DNA of 64,000 bases from Penelope pileata (GCA_013396635.1 WBMW01003950.1:2147308-2211307); one strand, 5' to 3'. Shown: positions 1 to 12,622, numbered from the stretch's first letter. Numbers and translations are program-made. The notes: a model not told the origin generated them from the sequence alone.

Positions 1-1551
1 AACATTTTTGCCAGGAAATAAGTTCAGGACAGCATGCATTTATCCCGGTACTCACATCTCCTGACAAACAGCAGAGAGACAAATTCAGCCATCAGGGGAC
101 TATGGATGGCAAATATCTCTCAGGGTGGCTTGGCCATGGCTGAGGGATGTGGATGTTTCTTGGAGAGTTTCAAAGACCTAGGACTCTTTGGAAAAGGTTA
201 TGCAAGCAGGAGGCTGTGGCAGAAGCTCCCTGGGAACAGTTTACAAAAATGTGGGGTGGGTGGTGAACAGCAGCCAACTACCTGAGTTTGCTGATATTAT
301 AATGTGTTTTGCAACTGAAGATTCGTGTCTGAGCCCAGCCAGCATCAAGCTGGCAGGTTTTACATATAGCAGAGAATAAATAACTCTCATGTTTCTTTCT
401 GTTGGCTGAGCAGTCTGGTGGGAATCTGGTGTAGATGACAATGAGGTGCTGAAAAGGATGGAGTATGTTTTCAGTCATCTCTGGCTTTACTAGCACTGCA
501 GGCTTTTAATTTAAGGACAAAATTTTAAAAATTTTTGGTGGAATAATGAAAAATGGAAACACTTTTTAAATTTATTATATTTGTTTCCTAGCTGTCCTGT
601 GGAAATGCAACAAAAAATTTATTATTGTAATATTAAGTGTGAAATAGATGCCTGTGTGCAGAGCCATTTGTTCATGTTGTGAGGATAAGAGTATTTGGTC
701 CACACCTGTATTTTCCAGCCAGACTTCTTATTCATTCTCTGTGGGGTGGATGGAGTACCGCTTGCAATGTGAAATTTGTAGTTGGGGCTGTTTTTCATCT
801 TACACTGGAAAAATATAAATGAGTACTTCTACTTCAGTCTATATTTATTATGTTGACTGGTGGCTGCTTGTGTACTTGTACTTTAGCAGTTATCTTTCTT
901 GTCACAAAAGTCTATCAGGCTTTCTAGAGAGAAGGATAAAGTTCAGACTGGAATCCAAGCTGTCTTCTCCACTAAGCTTCTTATGAGCAGACAACATTAA
1001 AGAATCTCAGCCCGTGCCTCTTGCTGAACATCCCAGCTAATGTCCTGTGAGGACATTGATGTCATGTCTGTGACTGGAGCTAGGTAGACCAGGAACAGAG
1101 AATTTCAAAGCTGAGGAGCTGAGAGCTTCAGTGCTTTATTGATGACCCCAGCACTGGCCTCTTCAATAGGCTTGAAAGGGAATCAGTTTGGTTTTCTTTC
1201 CTTCAGTTTCCCTTCCATTATGGAGAGAACATGCTTATGGAGGCAAGGCTTAATTTTAGTGTATAACTTCAAGACTGAAGAACTAGCACTATTTTCACAA
1301 GATAATGAAGAGTGTGACTGAATTGAACTTCTTTGTCACTTTTTTATTTTCTTGGCTTTCAGCAAGAGTTTGCCCGGTTGTGAGTCTGTTGGTGCTGGTC
1401 AATAATAAATTCATATTTTTGTTTTTCACATTGTCAGCCACAATTATCCTGCACCAACAAAAAAGTCATATACAATTGTGAAATATTAAACAGCTTGGAA
1501 TCTTCCTTTCTTCTTCCAGATTTGGCCAAACTCTGCACATGTGTAAGTTGT

Positions 1552-1566
1552 AAAAAAAAAAAAAAA
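1552..1566 (+). repeat. (A)15 homopolymer
   Basis: This is an uninterrupted run of 15 A. No retrotransposed body or target-site duplication is visible upstream, so it is called a simple repeat and not a retrogene tail. Confidence 0.85.
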
Positions 1567-2455
1567 GTACTGTTTTGTTTTTCAATGAAAACTATTGTTC
1601 CCACCTCATCCTGCTGTACAGAAGCTGAGACATAAAACCATTAAACTTCTCGAGACCTGAGACAAAAATCATAAGCACGTGGTTGTATAGTTTGACAAAA
1701 TGTAAAATAACGGCCAGTTTCCATGTCTTACGAGTTGCTTCAGAACCTTTGCTACATACATCTCTCATGTATCCCCCTGGCAGGTTAAAAGGGGGAGATG
1801 GAACCAATCTGAGCGCTCAGTCTGAAACGTAGCATGCAATTAGGAAATTCTTAGCTTAGGCTCTTGAAAAATAACATGCAATGAAGTGATGTGGTGCTAC
1901 AGGATCTGCGGGATTTTTGTGAGCAGAGAAGAGAGGAGGCATTTTCCTGGGCTCAAACAAATTGTCTCCCTTTATTGACTGTTAACGTATGGATTAATGT
2001 AATTTCTGATGCTCCGACACTGGCATACGCTAGAGAAAGTTTTAAGATAGGTTATTCTCTCTGTGTCTATGCAGCAGATGGAATAAAAGAGCAACCTTTA
2101 AGAAGTAGACATGCTATGGAACTTTGTGGCCTTTTAAAAGTCAGCGAATGGTTTCTAAATGCTTGATTTTTTGCACATATGAGTGAGAGAATGTAAGAGA
2201 TACTTGGACACTGTCTTGCTGCTGTGGCTCAGCTTAGTTCAGACATTAGCTAAGACATGAACTAAGGATGAGACTGAAGTTCTCATATGGAGATTTATTT
2301 TTTCCTTTTTATTTTCTACCCTTCAGAATGAACTGATTGTTTTGTGTGAAACATTTTCAAGTCTCTTCTGTTATGGCACAGAAGTCTATATCGATCTAAA
2401 TTCCTTTCCAGGAGGAAAGAGTTTGTATTTGGTACTCTCAATCCTGTTCCTGGAA

Positions 2456-2488
2456 GAAAAAAAAAACCAAACAAACAAACAAAAAAAA
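2456..2488 (+). repeat. A-rich / (CAAA)n simple repeat
   Basis: This is a poly-A tract interrupted by three to four CAAA units. It lies immediately 5' of the 24-bp tandem duplication at 2495-2543. Confidence 0.8.
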
Positions 2489-2494
2489 GCCTAT

Positions 2495-2543
2495 CTATTT
2501 TATTTGCTGAAGGTGACACTATTTTATTTGTTGAAGGTGGACA
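2495..2543 (+). repeat. Tandem duplication, 24-bp unit, two copies
   Basis: Copy 1 (2495-2518) and copy 2 (2519-2543) both begin CTATTTTATTTG and end GAAGGTG(G)ACA. They differ by one substitution (GCTGAA versus GTTGAA) and one inserted G. The low divergence points to a fairly recent local duplication, plausibly replication slippage next to the A-rich tract. Confidence 0.8.
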
Positions 2544-5500
2544 GGTATTTCAGTTTTCATGGGATACAAGGTTGTCTGGCAATTTAAGGAAGCTGAGTTC
2601 ATCCCCACTTGCCCGATTCCCCCTTTCTGCCCATGCAGTGTTAATGGACTTCTCAAACAGGTGTCTGTATTGCAAAGATTTTGGACAGCAAGTAGAAGAG
2701 CGGCTGAAATGAAAGTGGTTTTTACCACCACAGAAGCTGTAGCTAGCTGTCTCTTCTACAGAAGTTTGTAGATGTGACATATGGAAGTACTGTAAGAAAC
2801 AACCCGACATACACCCTTTGCTTGGGCCAAAGTCCTGGGAATAAAAGTCTGATATGACTAAATTGATGTGATAGGTGAAAGCCCAGGAATTGCAATTGCT
2901 GCCTATAGCTGTATCTTCTAAATAACTTCTTTCATGCTTCAAAGTGAAACTAAAGTATCTCAAAATAAATTGCTTTTCCTCCTCATTTTTGTGCAGCAAT
3001 AGATACCACAGGGAGTGTGGAAATGTCAGTGTTCCTGTGATTAAGAACTGCCAGCTGGAAATGACTGAAGTGGCCTCATACAAATACTTAGGTATAAACT
3101 AAATGAGTTTTATGGTCAAAGTTCATCTGCTGTTTAGAGGACAGAGGATATAAATGTTCCATGGAGAGCGCCATTTAAATTATGCTTTTCATTTACGGAA
3201 GGAAACAGTTTTCTGTCATAGTGAAGAAAAAAATGTATTTTGTTTTCTTGATTATTTGGGGTTGCATGTTGGCTTTTGTGTTCTCATTTAAAGTCTGAAG
3301 AGCAGAAATATATTGATAATTGCTGTGCTAAGATTAATATTGTAACAAAGACTACTTTCACAATCTCAAAAATAATAGTTAGATTGTGTTGTTTTGTAAT
3401 GTCGTGCTCCTAAAATTGCTAATCATACTCCTTCCAGACAGAAATTTCACAAAGATCAAGCTACCATTTTAAAATGTGTTGTAATTTTGGATACTGCAAA
3501 ATGTGTTTTTTCTTCTTTTTCCTATAAACCCGTTAATGAAAAGGATAATTAGCTACACTCTGCCTGAAGAATAGATTGCACAAAAAATTGAGGGTGGAGT
3601 TGAACCTGAGAATCCCATTTTCTAGGCTGATTTTTTCCTGGCCATTAATGCTCTGGTTCAATGGCAGTGTTTCACACCTTACTCATCCTGTGAACTTGCT
3701 CTCAAAAAAGAAGTGATAGGTGGGATTATATGAACATTGCTGAGGAATGTCCAGTGAGCTCTGAGAGTTGTGATGAGACTGAGCACTCTAGGGTTTAAGT
3801 AAAAGAACGTAATTTCTGATCTGTGTTGAGGCGTGAGCGATAGTCCAAGATGCTTAGTCTGTTTGAAGATTTTGGGATACTTCTTATGGATGTGCAGGAA
3901 TAACTTTCATTCATCTAAACATTATCAGAGCTTGTAGAATTCTTACATATCTGTCATCTTGGGTATCAGTTGAGCAAGGGATTTTAGGATCAGAGTTTAC
4001 CAAGTTAAGTCTCTGCAAGTAGACCTCTACTCTTGGCGGCAGTCACCAAGTGTTGCAGTAAAATTCTTCATCTGTAGTGTCTCCATTACAACTTCCTGTA
4101 TGTATTATATTAGAGGCCACACAATCAGCAAAAAAACCAACTTCCTTACCAAAATTGTTTTACATTGTTTTCTCACAAATAAGTCTCTTGGGACCACAAA
4201 AAATGAAAGGAGAGTGATCTTAATTTTCTGTTGCTTGGCAGCATATCTTCCTTACCTGCTCATTAAAATAAATAAATTCTGCATTTCCAAAGAGTTATAT
4301 TGTTAACTTTCTGCAAACTCACCCTGAGCTACGTAAGTTAAATACGAAGGAGAAAGCATTCTTACACTTACAGAACTGCAATGAATACCTCTGTTTTTCT
4401 CTCTATTTTTGGGCAGAAATGTTTCCCCTTGAAGATAAAATCAGATCTTGGATCTAATCTGAAGACACTTCGTGCTCTTCAGTCATGGGTTCTAAGTTGC
4501 GATTTTCTTTCTTTTTTTTAATCAGATGCAAGAACTTTTTCTTGAAGTAGCAAGGCAGATAAATCTTTTGATCAAACTTAGAAATAAATGATTGGGCACT
4601 GAACCTTTCCTGTTCATAATAATAACTCTAAAATAATCTTTGTGTGCCTACTCACTTCAGCAGTTTAAGTATTTTTGTTTTGTTTTGAAAAGCCAGCCTG
4701 CTGATGTTGTTTTTGGAAATGTGTATTATTTGGGAGAAAACCTTGGAATCAAATAACATTGTCCCCAGCACTAACTTACCTATTTAATCAGCTTTGGGGA
4801 AGAAATATGGCCCTTCTTCTACCACAAATGTTCCAGCATTACTGCTTTTGAACAGCTCTAGTAAGGGTACTGTTGTGGAGTCTGTGATGAGGAAATGAAC
4901 ATTTGACCACATTTTCTTGCAGTATATCCCACTTTCTCGAAAAGAAAAGGCCGATTAAACAACTGGTGCAGAATTAATATCTTAATTCTTAAACAGCATG
5001 GAGTCATGAAGCTTTTCTGGTTGCAAGAACGTACAGGTACTTCACTGAAACTCAGCCTTATCTCAGCTGAAAAGCAAATTGTTCACCTCATTAATCTCAG
5101 CTTGATCTGTTCATGTTCTGCTCTTTACATCTATTACATGTGTAGCTGAAAAATTGTTGTGCTTGCGATGCCAGGACTTCATTGGAAGGAAGAGGAGTAC
5201 AGCAAGAAAACACAGTCCAGATTTGAAATGCCTTTGATCATTAAGACTCAGGAAGCAGGTGTAGTAGAAATCAGCTTGTGGATTGTATCATACCAAAGGA
5301 AGTAGGGATACAAACTAGAGGCAAATCAAACTATTTTTTTCTTGGTTGAAGGCCTTTGTGTTTCTGAATACTGAAGCTAGCAACAGTGAAACGCATGTGG
5401 GAGATAAAAAGGACATTTTTTCTGTGTGGTATTGGGTGAGAAAAACAATTTCCATGTTCTAGAGGATTAACATACAAGTAATTATTTAAGGTAGCAGTTC

Positions 5501-6104
5501 TGTAGGACATGACTTTGTTTGGTCAGAAACATACCTGCTCTGTCAAGTTAAAATTACTGGAGGGCTTGGAATGAAATTCCTGTTTGTTCTTTTCAAAACC
5601 TACATTTTTGTTTTGAAAGAAACAACAATTTAATCATGAGCTGGTAACGTTACTGTGTGTATGTCCAGGGGTAAAAAATATTGTGTAAATATCCTGAATT
5701 GGGAATTAAAAGAAAAAAAAAAGAAAAAAAAAAAGATGGAGTTGTTGTGACATTACAGCAGTTGGTAAGAGTTGAAATGAAGCCAAGAGTTACCTGCTGT
5801 AACCTGGGAGATGAAATACTTTCTCCTACTTTGAAAAGAAATCTATTTATTCGAGTTGGAAGGGAGGTAAAATGCCAGCAGCACACATCAGGTATTGAGT
5901 TACCAGGAGGGAAAAAAAAACAAAAAGCAAGCAACAAACAGACCTATAAACTGTGAAATAATGCTTTCCTTCAATTTCTAGGTGTAGGGTGTGCCCTCAA
6001 GCCTCTCAGTACCAAGTCTACTGCAGGATGAAGTATTGCCTACCAGACTAGAAATGCGGTTAGGGAGTGTGTAAGCCAACAGGGCATGCACAAGTCCAAG
6101 GAAT

Positions 6105-6335
6105 GAGAGAGAGATGCACTCAAGGATGCCAAGGGAGTTGATGGAATTCATTGTGAGGACTACTGTCTGTTATCTTTGACAGGCCATGAGGAAGGTTCGT
6201 GAGCTCTGGAAAAGGGCACGCACTGGGCCCACCTACAGCAGAGGCAAATAAAAGGATCCAAGAACTAACCAGCTGATAACCCTCCCCTTGTAATCTGGGA
6301 AGAGTAGGAAACATTTGCCAAAAGATTACCGAGGC
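6105..6335 (+). mobile_element. Decayed CR1 LINE fragment (ORF2 reverse-transcriptase region)
   Basis: The plus strand reads like a worn CR1 ORF2 segment. In the usual order there is a CAAGGATGCCAAGGGAG start, then a TCATTGTGAGG ... TTATCTTTGACAGG stretch, then GAGCTCTGGAAAAGGGCA, then AGGATCCAAGAACTA, then TCTGGGAAGA. These correspond to the CR1 stretch running from the 'REL..VI..P.SIIFE(R/K)SW' part through the 'DP.NYRP' part to 'PGK'. Frameshifts and stops are abundant, so it is an old dead copy. I recognised it by eye against the remembered family pattern; boundaries are approximate. A RepeatMasker run would settle the subfamily. Confidence 0.5.
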
Positions 6336-6644
6336 AAGTGAAGTACAAGGTGAAATCTGGGAACATAAAGCTTTGTTCAGATACCTCCCAGAACATAGAC
6401 TCTGCAGCTTCTCTGGGAACCTCGTCTGCCTGAGCACCCTTGTCGGGACAATCTTTTCATCCTTTTGCCAAGGAACACCTCTGACTCAGGCTTCATCTTC
6501 TTTACATCCTCCCAGGAAACAGCTGTAGTCAGCAATGAGATCCACCCCCGAGCCTTCTCTCCTTCGTGGTGATCAAAGGAGATTCCTCAGCCTGCCCACC
6601 CTTGCATACCACGTACCACTCTCTTGAATGCCCTGGACATTCAC

Positions 6645-6757
6645 ACTACACACATCAGTATCTTTCCTGTACTGGGGAGCCCAGAAGGGGGTGCAGGAGT
6701 CCAGATGCAGCCACAAAAGTGCCAAATAAGAGAGGACAACATTTCTACTGTTTTACT
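6645..6757 (-). mobile_element. Decayed CR1 LINE fragment, antisense (near ORF2 3' end)
   Basis: On the plus strand, CTGTACTGGGGAGCCCAGAA, then GGAGTCCAGATGCAGCC, then AGTGCCAAATAAGAGAGGAC, match the reverse complement of the CR1 ORF2 segment that encodes the 'LVRPHLEYC..W.PQ.KKD' region. It lies about 310 bp from the plus-oriented CR1 relic at 6105-6335 but in the opposite orientation, so the two are separate insertions or the product of an inversion. Divergence is high and the limits are approximate. Confidence 0.42.
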
Positions 6758-6759
6758 GT

Positions 6760-8135
6760 TGCTTGATTGTTTTTTCAATTATTATTGTTTATCGCTCAGT
6801 CTTGGGAAGATGACCTTTCAATCATCTTGAATGGACCTCAACACTGCACTCCAGCCCTTCTTCCTGGCAGATCTGAAGTCTTCTACTTCTCCAAAGGAAC
6901 GGTTCTCTCTTACTTCTTTGATTGATCTGCTGCTGTTCTTTGTGCACCACTACGGAAGATCTGTCTTAATCTTCCAGCCTGTTGGGCAGCCTTCTCATCT
7001 TCAGGCCAAGACACCCCTGCCTCCAGGACCCAAGGCCCACAGTGGCCCTCTGAGGGAGGTCTCCTCTTGCCTCAGACCACAGCCCAAAGGAAGTTACGTC
7101 CTCTCTTGCACTCTTCCTTGTGGCTTGATGCAGAAATGTTGCCATCTTTTCACTTGGGACAGGGATGGGGAATGGGAAAGAAGGGCTCATACAGACCTGG
7201 ATGATCAACAAAGGATTTTTGATTACTGAGAGATCTTGCAGGTGAGCCTGTAGGATCATTAGATGGCCTCTCACAGTTAATTTTAGATTTGGAGGGTGCC
7301 ACAGAGAGGGGAGCCCTGGCACATTGCTGTTGTGCCAGGTCATATGTGTTGGAGGTGGATCCACCTCAATTGGTTCTTCTTAATCTTGAGGTGAATCCAC
7401 CTATATCAGCTCCACACCATTTGTCACAGTGCTGACCACCTCTTGTATGTTAGAGGTGCTTTTTCTCCTCCGCTTCCTCCTCATTGACATCTTCTGCCTC
7501 TTTTGGTTCCAGGATCCAATTTTCTTTTGTCCCACTCAAGGTGGGGCAGCCATCATTCCACGTCTGCTTCCTTACAGGTATGCTTGGTTATTGTCAGAGG
7601 GTTTGGAAGATCAGCAAGTGGTGGGCCAGCCAACGGCAGGTTTTACAGGGCCCAGAACAAAATGGGTGGGAGTGTTGTCATGACCACTGTGACAGTGACC
7701 CATGTGTATGGCCAGACATGACTGTATTGGGATTGGGGTTCTGTGGCCTGAAAGATCCCACATGTGGAAGGAGGAAGAGGGCTGGGAAGGCTGAGGATCC
7801 TTCTCCTGGGGATGGCTTCTCCATGCCATTTTGCTTGCCAAAGACAAAGGCTACTCCTTTGGCACAGGGACTCCAATGGCCGACGTGTTCTGGCCTCCAC
7901 CCCTCTCCTCATCACATGCCTGATGGGCAGCCTTGTGTTTCACTGTCCTGGGTACTCAAGAGGATCTTTCAGACATGGCTGTATAGCTAGAGTCAGCATC
8001 AGCTTCACTATGTGGATAGTACAGAGTGAGTCAGCCTGTCATACTGAGATGTGGACTTCTTCCTCAGCAGAAATGCAGACAAGTCTTGCCAGCGAAATGT
8101 TTCATTGCTCTTTGTTATTTCTGTGCACGCTTTGA
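6760..8135. other. Unrecognised block of mixed composition, no gene called
   Basis: This stretch is richer in G+C than its neighbours and carries several overlapping open stretches of 70-168 codons on both strands, for example 7484-7990 plus and 6966-7364 minus. None of the translations contains a motif I can assign. The many long open frames reflect a local shortage of TA-containing stops more than coding. It follows two CR1 relics, so part of it may be older repeat sequence I cannot place. Confidence 0.4.
7353..7402. repeat. Strong inverted repeat, 17-bp arms
   Basis: The left arm AGGTGGATCCACCTCAA (7353-7369) pairs with the right arm TTGAGGTGAATCCACCT (7386-7402) at 16 of 17 positions across a 16-nt spacer. 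The first 14 bases of the left arm are also a perfect palindrome by themselves (AGGTGGATCCACCT), and the right arm holds an imperfect copy. It can form one long hairpin or two small cruciforms. No flanking transposase or target-site duplication is evident. Confidence 0.85.
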
Positions 8136-8139
8136 TTTT

Positions 8140-11100
8140 CTTGATGTAGTGTAGCTATAGTTGTTTCATTGTTGTCCTTTTGCAGACCACCTCTTACTCT
8201 CTCAGACTATTTATGATCCACAGACCCTACTTCTCCAGACAAATACTTCAGAAAAATTTGATCAAGTAAGATCCATGGGATCTTCACAGGAGTACATAAG
8301 GTGAAGGGGCACAGATCCGTATGTTTCTCTCCCCTCCTTCACTAATTCCCATGTGCCTCTTGCACATCTTCAGAGCATGACAGGTAAAGATTGGAGAGAG
8401 GGGTTTTCCTTTTTATTTCTGTGTTGTGATTGAATTACAAACGATTTGCAGAAAAATCTTGCTGATTGTTGTTGAAATAAAAAAAAAAAAACTAAGCTGG
8501 CGGTGAAGGTGTTTCTCGTGATGGTTTCCTGCACCTGTGTTACCCTGGTAACAGCAGGTCACACAATACTCCTTTTTCCTGCTTTTTGGGCTTTTGCTTT
8601 CACAATTTGTACAGATAAAGAAGGCAGTACCATTTGTTAAACTGCTCACTGGAGTAACAAAGGGAAAGTGTTATCTCTAAGATATTTAATAGTTTCTTTT
8701 CTCCCTTTGACAAATGCTGTTTTTACTGCACGGACACATTTTTGAAGGATTGACTGTTGTTTCTTTGGGTTAGAATCTTACTAGCTTTGAGGTGATGGAG
8801 AGCATGCAATTGGAGAGCAGGTGCTGACAAACAGTGTCATACATGAAAGCTGTTCTGGATGATGGAGATCTGAGAACAACTTTTCAATATTCGTGCCGTA
8901 TCTATTGTCTCATGACCAGAAATAAAATATGAGATAGGTTTAGCTAGTAATGATCAGAGAGCAGATTGTCTCTAGGATGTTTCCTTGGCATGACTTGTTA
9001 AGTACATCATATTTACTGGAAAATATTTCCTTATGATCATGCTTGTGAATACTTAACCTGCTGCAGCTGTGAGTCTCTGGAGGAGATTAGCTCAAGGGTG
9101 GGGAATTAGGGCGCAGCATACTTTTTACATACCTAGAATTAGCTTGCCCACTGACAGGGGAATGTTCTGTCCAAAAGTCAGAGCTGCTCTGTGGTTTCTG
9201 GGACTAGTCAAAGTGAGCAGTTAGATTATGTACTACTTTACGTTTCATAGAAGAGTTAAAATCATTGAAGAAGTTATTCCACTTTGCTCAATGTTGCGAT
9301 GCAATATTCTAGGGAAAATAAAACATTTTTTTTGTAATGAAAACTGCCTTTCTATTGAAATAAAGGTCAAGTACAGTGTTGCTGCTGCTCTGGCTAACAG
9401 GGCTGTTATGACTGATTTCATTATTTTTATGGTATTAGAAGTACTGACTAAAATCCAAATTAAAAACAAACAAAAAAGAAAGCAAAAACCAAAACAACAA
9501 CAACAAAAACAGAAAGAGAGCAACAGAGATGAAGCACCAAAAGAGACAAAGCTTCAGAGCAAGAAATAAAGTAGTCAACCCTCTGTTTTGTTGCCTGTTG
9601 CAGAAAGGTCATTTCATTGCTTGAGAGAGAAGGATTTCTCACAGCCCAACTCTCTAAGCGGGTGCATGACGGGGCAGCCACTGAGAATGTGGGGCTGGTA
9701 AGTGCAGATGAAAACAAGGCAAGAGTACAAGACCCCCCATCTCCATATATTATGCCAAATCTAGGTAATCTGTCTTTTGTTTTTTTTGTTTTTGTTTTTT
9801 TTTTTACTTCAGGTGCCATGTCTTACAGGCCAGATAGTTGCCAGAGAGCTGAAACAAAAGTGTGTGAGGACAGAAAAGTGCGTTATTACAAGCACCTTGC
9901 TGTTTGCTTGTAGAGCTGAGCAGAAGAGTCAGTTAGAGGTTTGGCAATCCTGTGCTAGTTTTAAAAGAGCACGGAAGGATTACAGACACAAGCTGTGACA
10001 GCATGTTAGCTATGGACACAGCTGTAGCTGTAGAACTATGTTTCTAGGCAAATTATTTGCCGAGTGCTTGGTATATCAACAGCACAGCTGGAGGGATTTG
10101 TGGCACAAAGGGCACGCAATGCAAAGCTACAGAAAGGGATCTTTAATTTACAGCATGAGCAGTCCTGTGGTTAATGTAAGTAGCGCAATCCATTCCAGGG
10201 TGATCTAGCATTAGAGGAAAAAATAACACTGCAAAAGGCAGGCAGCCCTGAGTCTTGGCAGCAGCAAGTGCTAGGGAGAATTCATTAGCCTTTGAGTTAT
10301 AGCTGGATTTGGGTTTGCAGGTTTTCTTGGACTGGGCAGGAGCTAACAGATGCTTGGTGTAAAGGAGCTGTCAAGTATGCTCACCCTGGGAGGGAGAACT
10401 CACTGGAGGCTGGAATGTTTTGTCAAAATGTCTTTGTCCTCAAGATCTCTGCCTCTGCTGTTTCCCTTGCACGCTTCCTCTCATGCCAGTGGGGCTGTGT
10501 TGAGATGGGTTGAGCTGGGAGCCGTGGTCATCCCACCATGAGCCATGCCCTCACTGTTGCAGTACCACACCCTGGGATCTGAACCAGGCCAGCAGAGGTG
10601 GGGTAGGTGGCAAGCTCCAGCAAGAACCCCAGAACGGCCGGGGATGAGCCAGGTTGTGATTTTGGGCAAGGTCCTACTGGGAGCAGCAGGAGATGGGGCT
10701 GGAGACCAGGTTGCAGTGTGGGCCCAAGGCCTGTCCAGGAGAACAGGCCTGAGGCAGGGCAGGAGAGGAGCTGCCTGCAGGGCTCTGACATGGGCTGGAT
10801 GGGGTGCTGGGCTGGAGCCTCTGGTCCATGGGCGGGGGTGGCTGGGGGACTTCATTAGGGTGCTTGGAGCCATGAAGGCCCTGTGCACCCTGACAGGAAT
10901 GGGATAATGGGACACCTTTCATCAGGGTGGTCACACAAAGGCTGGGCCCCTGGGCTGTGGCTGCACTGTCTGCAGAACAAGTGAGTGACTGGTTCAAAGC
11001 TTCCCTGCTGTAAAGGAGAATGAAACCAGTGCTTCCTGCTAACAAGGTCAGGGAAGGAACAGGCAGTAACAGATAGGGGTAGCAAGAAGAGTGGTGAGAC

Positions 11101-12560
11101 CTGGTTCCTGGGCTCCGAGTCTTCATCGATGCTTGATTCTGGTACCATGCAGCTGTGAGAGCAACAAATAGGGAGCCAGCTAGTCGGTGTTTGTCTGTCC
11201 AGTTTTGTTGGGGTCCGCTCCTCTTGTTGAGCAATGGAAAGGAGAATATGGGAGGAGATGCCACTGGAGCACTGAGCACGTTTTGCATTTGTATGTAGGT
11301 GTTTTGGTTTCATTATGTGGCAAAATTAGTTTATGGACATTTCTTGCAGACGTAGTTTTTGAGAATATATATATATAAATTTATTATTACTTTCTTGTAG
11401 ATTGAAGCCCAGTTGTGTTACATTAATAGAGGTGTTCAGAGAGCAGCAGGAGGCAAAATATTTTGACAGATTGGTTGGTTTGCTTATGTCACTGAAAGAG
11501 TAGAAACAGCGTACTGGAAAGAAAATGTCAAAAAACTCCTGTTTCTGAGACAAAGTAGCAGCTGGGTTATGTGATGCTGTGAACAAAAACTGAGGCTTTA
11601 CAGATGAAGTAGGAGATGTGCTGTGAAAACAAAATGGGTCAACAGTATGAGCCTGTGGCATATGCGTTGCCTTCATACACTCGGGGTTTATATAGTAGAC
11701 ACAGGCAAAAAGTCATGGTAACTATTGCACTCTGGTTCTTGGGTAGCAATAAAACAAAGAAAACCACCACCAACAAAACCCCCCAGCACCTCTGAGAAAG
11801 AGGTGAGTTAATTTTCTGGAACTGAAAGAGTCACAATAATGCAGAAAAAAGTCAAGATGCTTGGGATAGGAGAAAGATATTACTGTTCCTACCAGAAGAG
11901 TGATGTTAACAGTCACAAGGTGAAATTATTAAATGCATCTTTTTTATGAGAAGAAAATCAATTTCCTGATTTTGTTATGCAGCGGTCCAGATGCATTTCG
12001 TAAAGTTCAGTTTTTCATTTTGCATGAGGATTTGGGGCCAGTATCTTGTTTAGGCAAGGTCATTTTCAAACAACAGCTTTTCTTCTCTCTGCCCCTGTTA
12101 GGTAGACATCCTTTGAAGATTTTGGATTCTTATCTTGGGGTTCACTCTTTGCTAGATTTGAGTGACCTTGTGGATGTTACTCAATCTTTCCTTTCTTGGT
12201 TTTCTTCTATGGAGACACTAACGGTACCAAGAGTATGTTGATGGTGACACGTGAATCTTTGCTCTGTAAACGGTGTTATGGGTAATGTGAAGAGCAAGCT
12301 ACCTTGATAGCGTGCTGCTGCAGTATATTTTCATCCTGTTGAAAAAAGGTCGAACATAACTCTTCCTGTTGCTGTAGCTAACAGGATAGTTCTGACTGAT
12401 TACTAATCTCTACAGTGACCTTTCAAGAGCCATGGTCTAGCCAGCTGCTACTTGCCTAACAGCATTGAGGGGCTGAGAATCCCCTGCTGGATGAAAGATT
12501 CAGCATCAGGCCCTACAGAACTGACTTTATAGAGAGAGATTTTAATGCAGCCATGACATC
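8140..12560. other. Gene-free sequence with A/T tracts and a G-rich block
   Basis: No exon, tRNA or element could be supported. 9459-9525 is A-rich and 9778-9806 T-rich, together accounting for the open frames there. 10500-10990 is conspicuously G-rich on the plus strand. No CpG-island density is apparent. Confidence 0.5.
9459..9525 (+). repeat. A-rich low-complexity tract
   Basis: This is an AAAC/AAAG/CAA-rich stretch of about 65 bp including a (CAA)n core. It makes lysine- and glutamine-rich open frames on the plus strand that should not be read as protein. Confidence 0.8.
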
Positions 12561-12569
12561 TTCCCAATT

Positions 12570-12622
12570 AAAAAAGAAAAAGAAAAAGAAAAAGAAAGAA
12601 AAAGAAAAAGAAAAAGAAAAAG
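12570..12622 (+). repeat. (AAAAAG)n microsatellite
   Basis: There are about nine units of A(4-5)G with one shorter AAAG interruption in the middle, giving a purine-only strand of 53 bp. It is preceded by unique sequence ending CCCAATT and followed by GAGCAGTG. Length polymorphism is expected. Confidence 0.92.

Larger units (their letters stand above)
1..6100. other. Gene-free AT-rich unique sequence
   Basis: I see no convincing exon, RNA gene or full mobile element here. Open stretches reach at most 177 codons (antisense of 2550-3083), and their translations resemble no family I know. The recognisable structure is limited to simple tracts, listed separately: (A)15 at 1552-1566, a CAAA-rich tract near 2456-2488 and a 24-bp duplication at 2495-2543. 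Intron or intergenic DNA of a bird is the simplest reading. Confidence 0.6.

Noticed and set aside
1891..2166. 91-codon plus-strand open frame that looks protein-like
   Set aside because: No clear acceptor or donor at its limits and no family recognised; probably chance.
2550..3083. 177-codon minus-strand open frame
   Set aside because: It has no recognisable motif, no convincing splice signals and composition typical of random translation.
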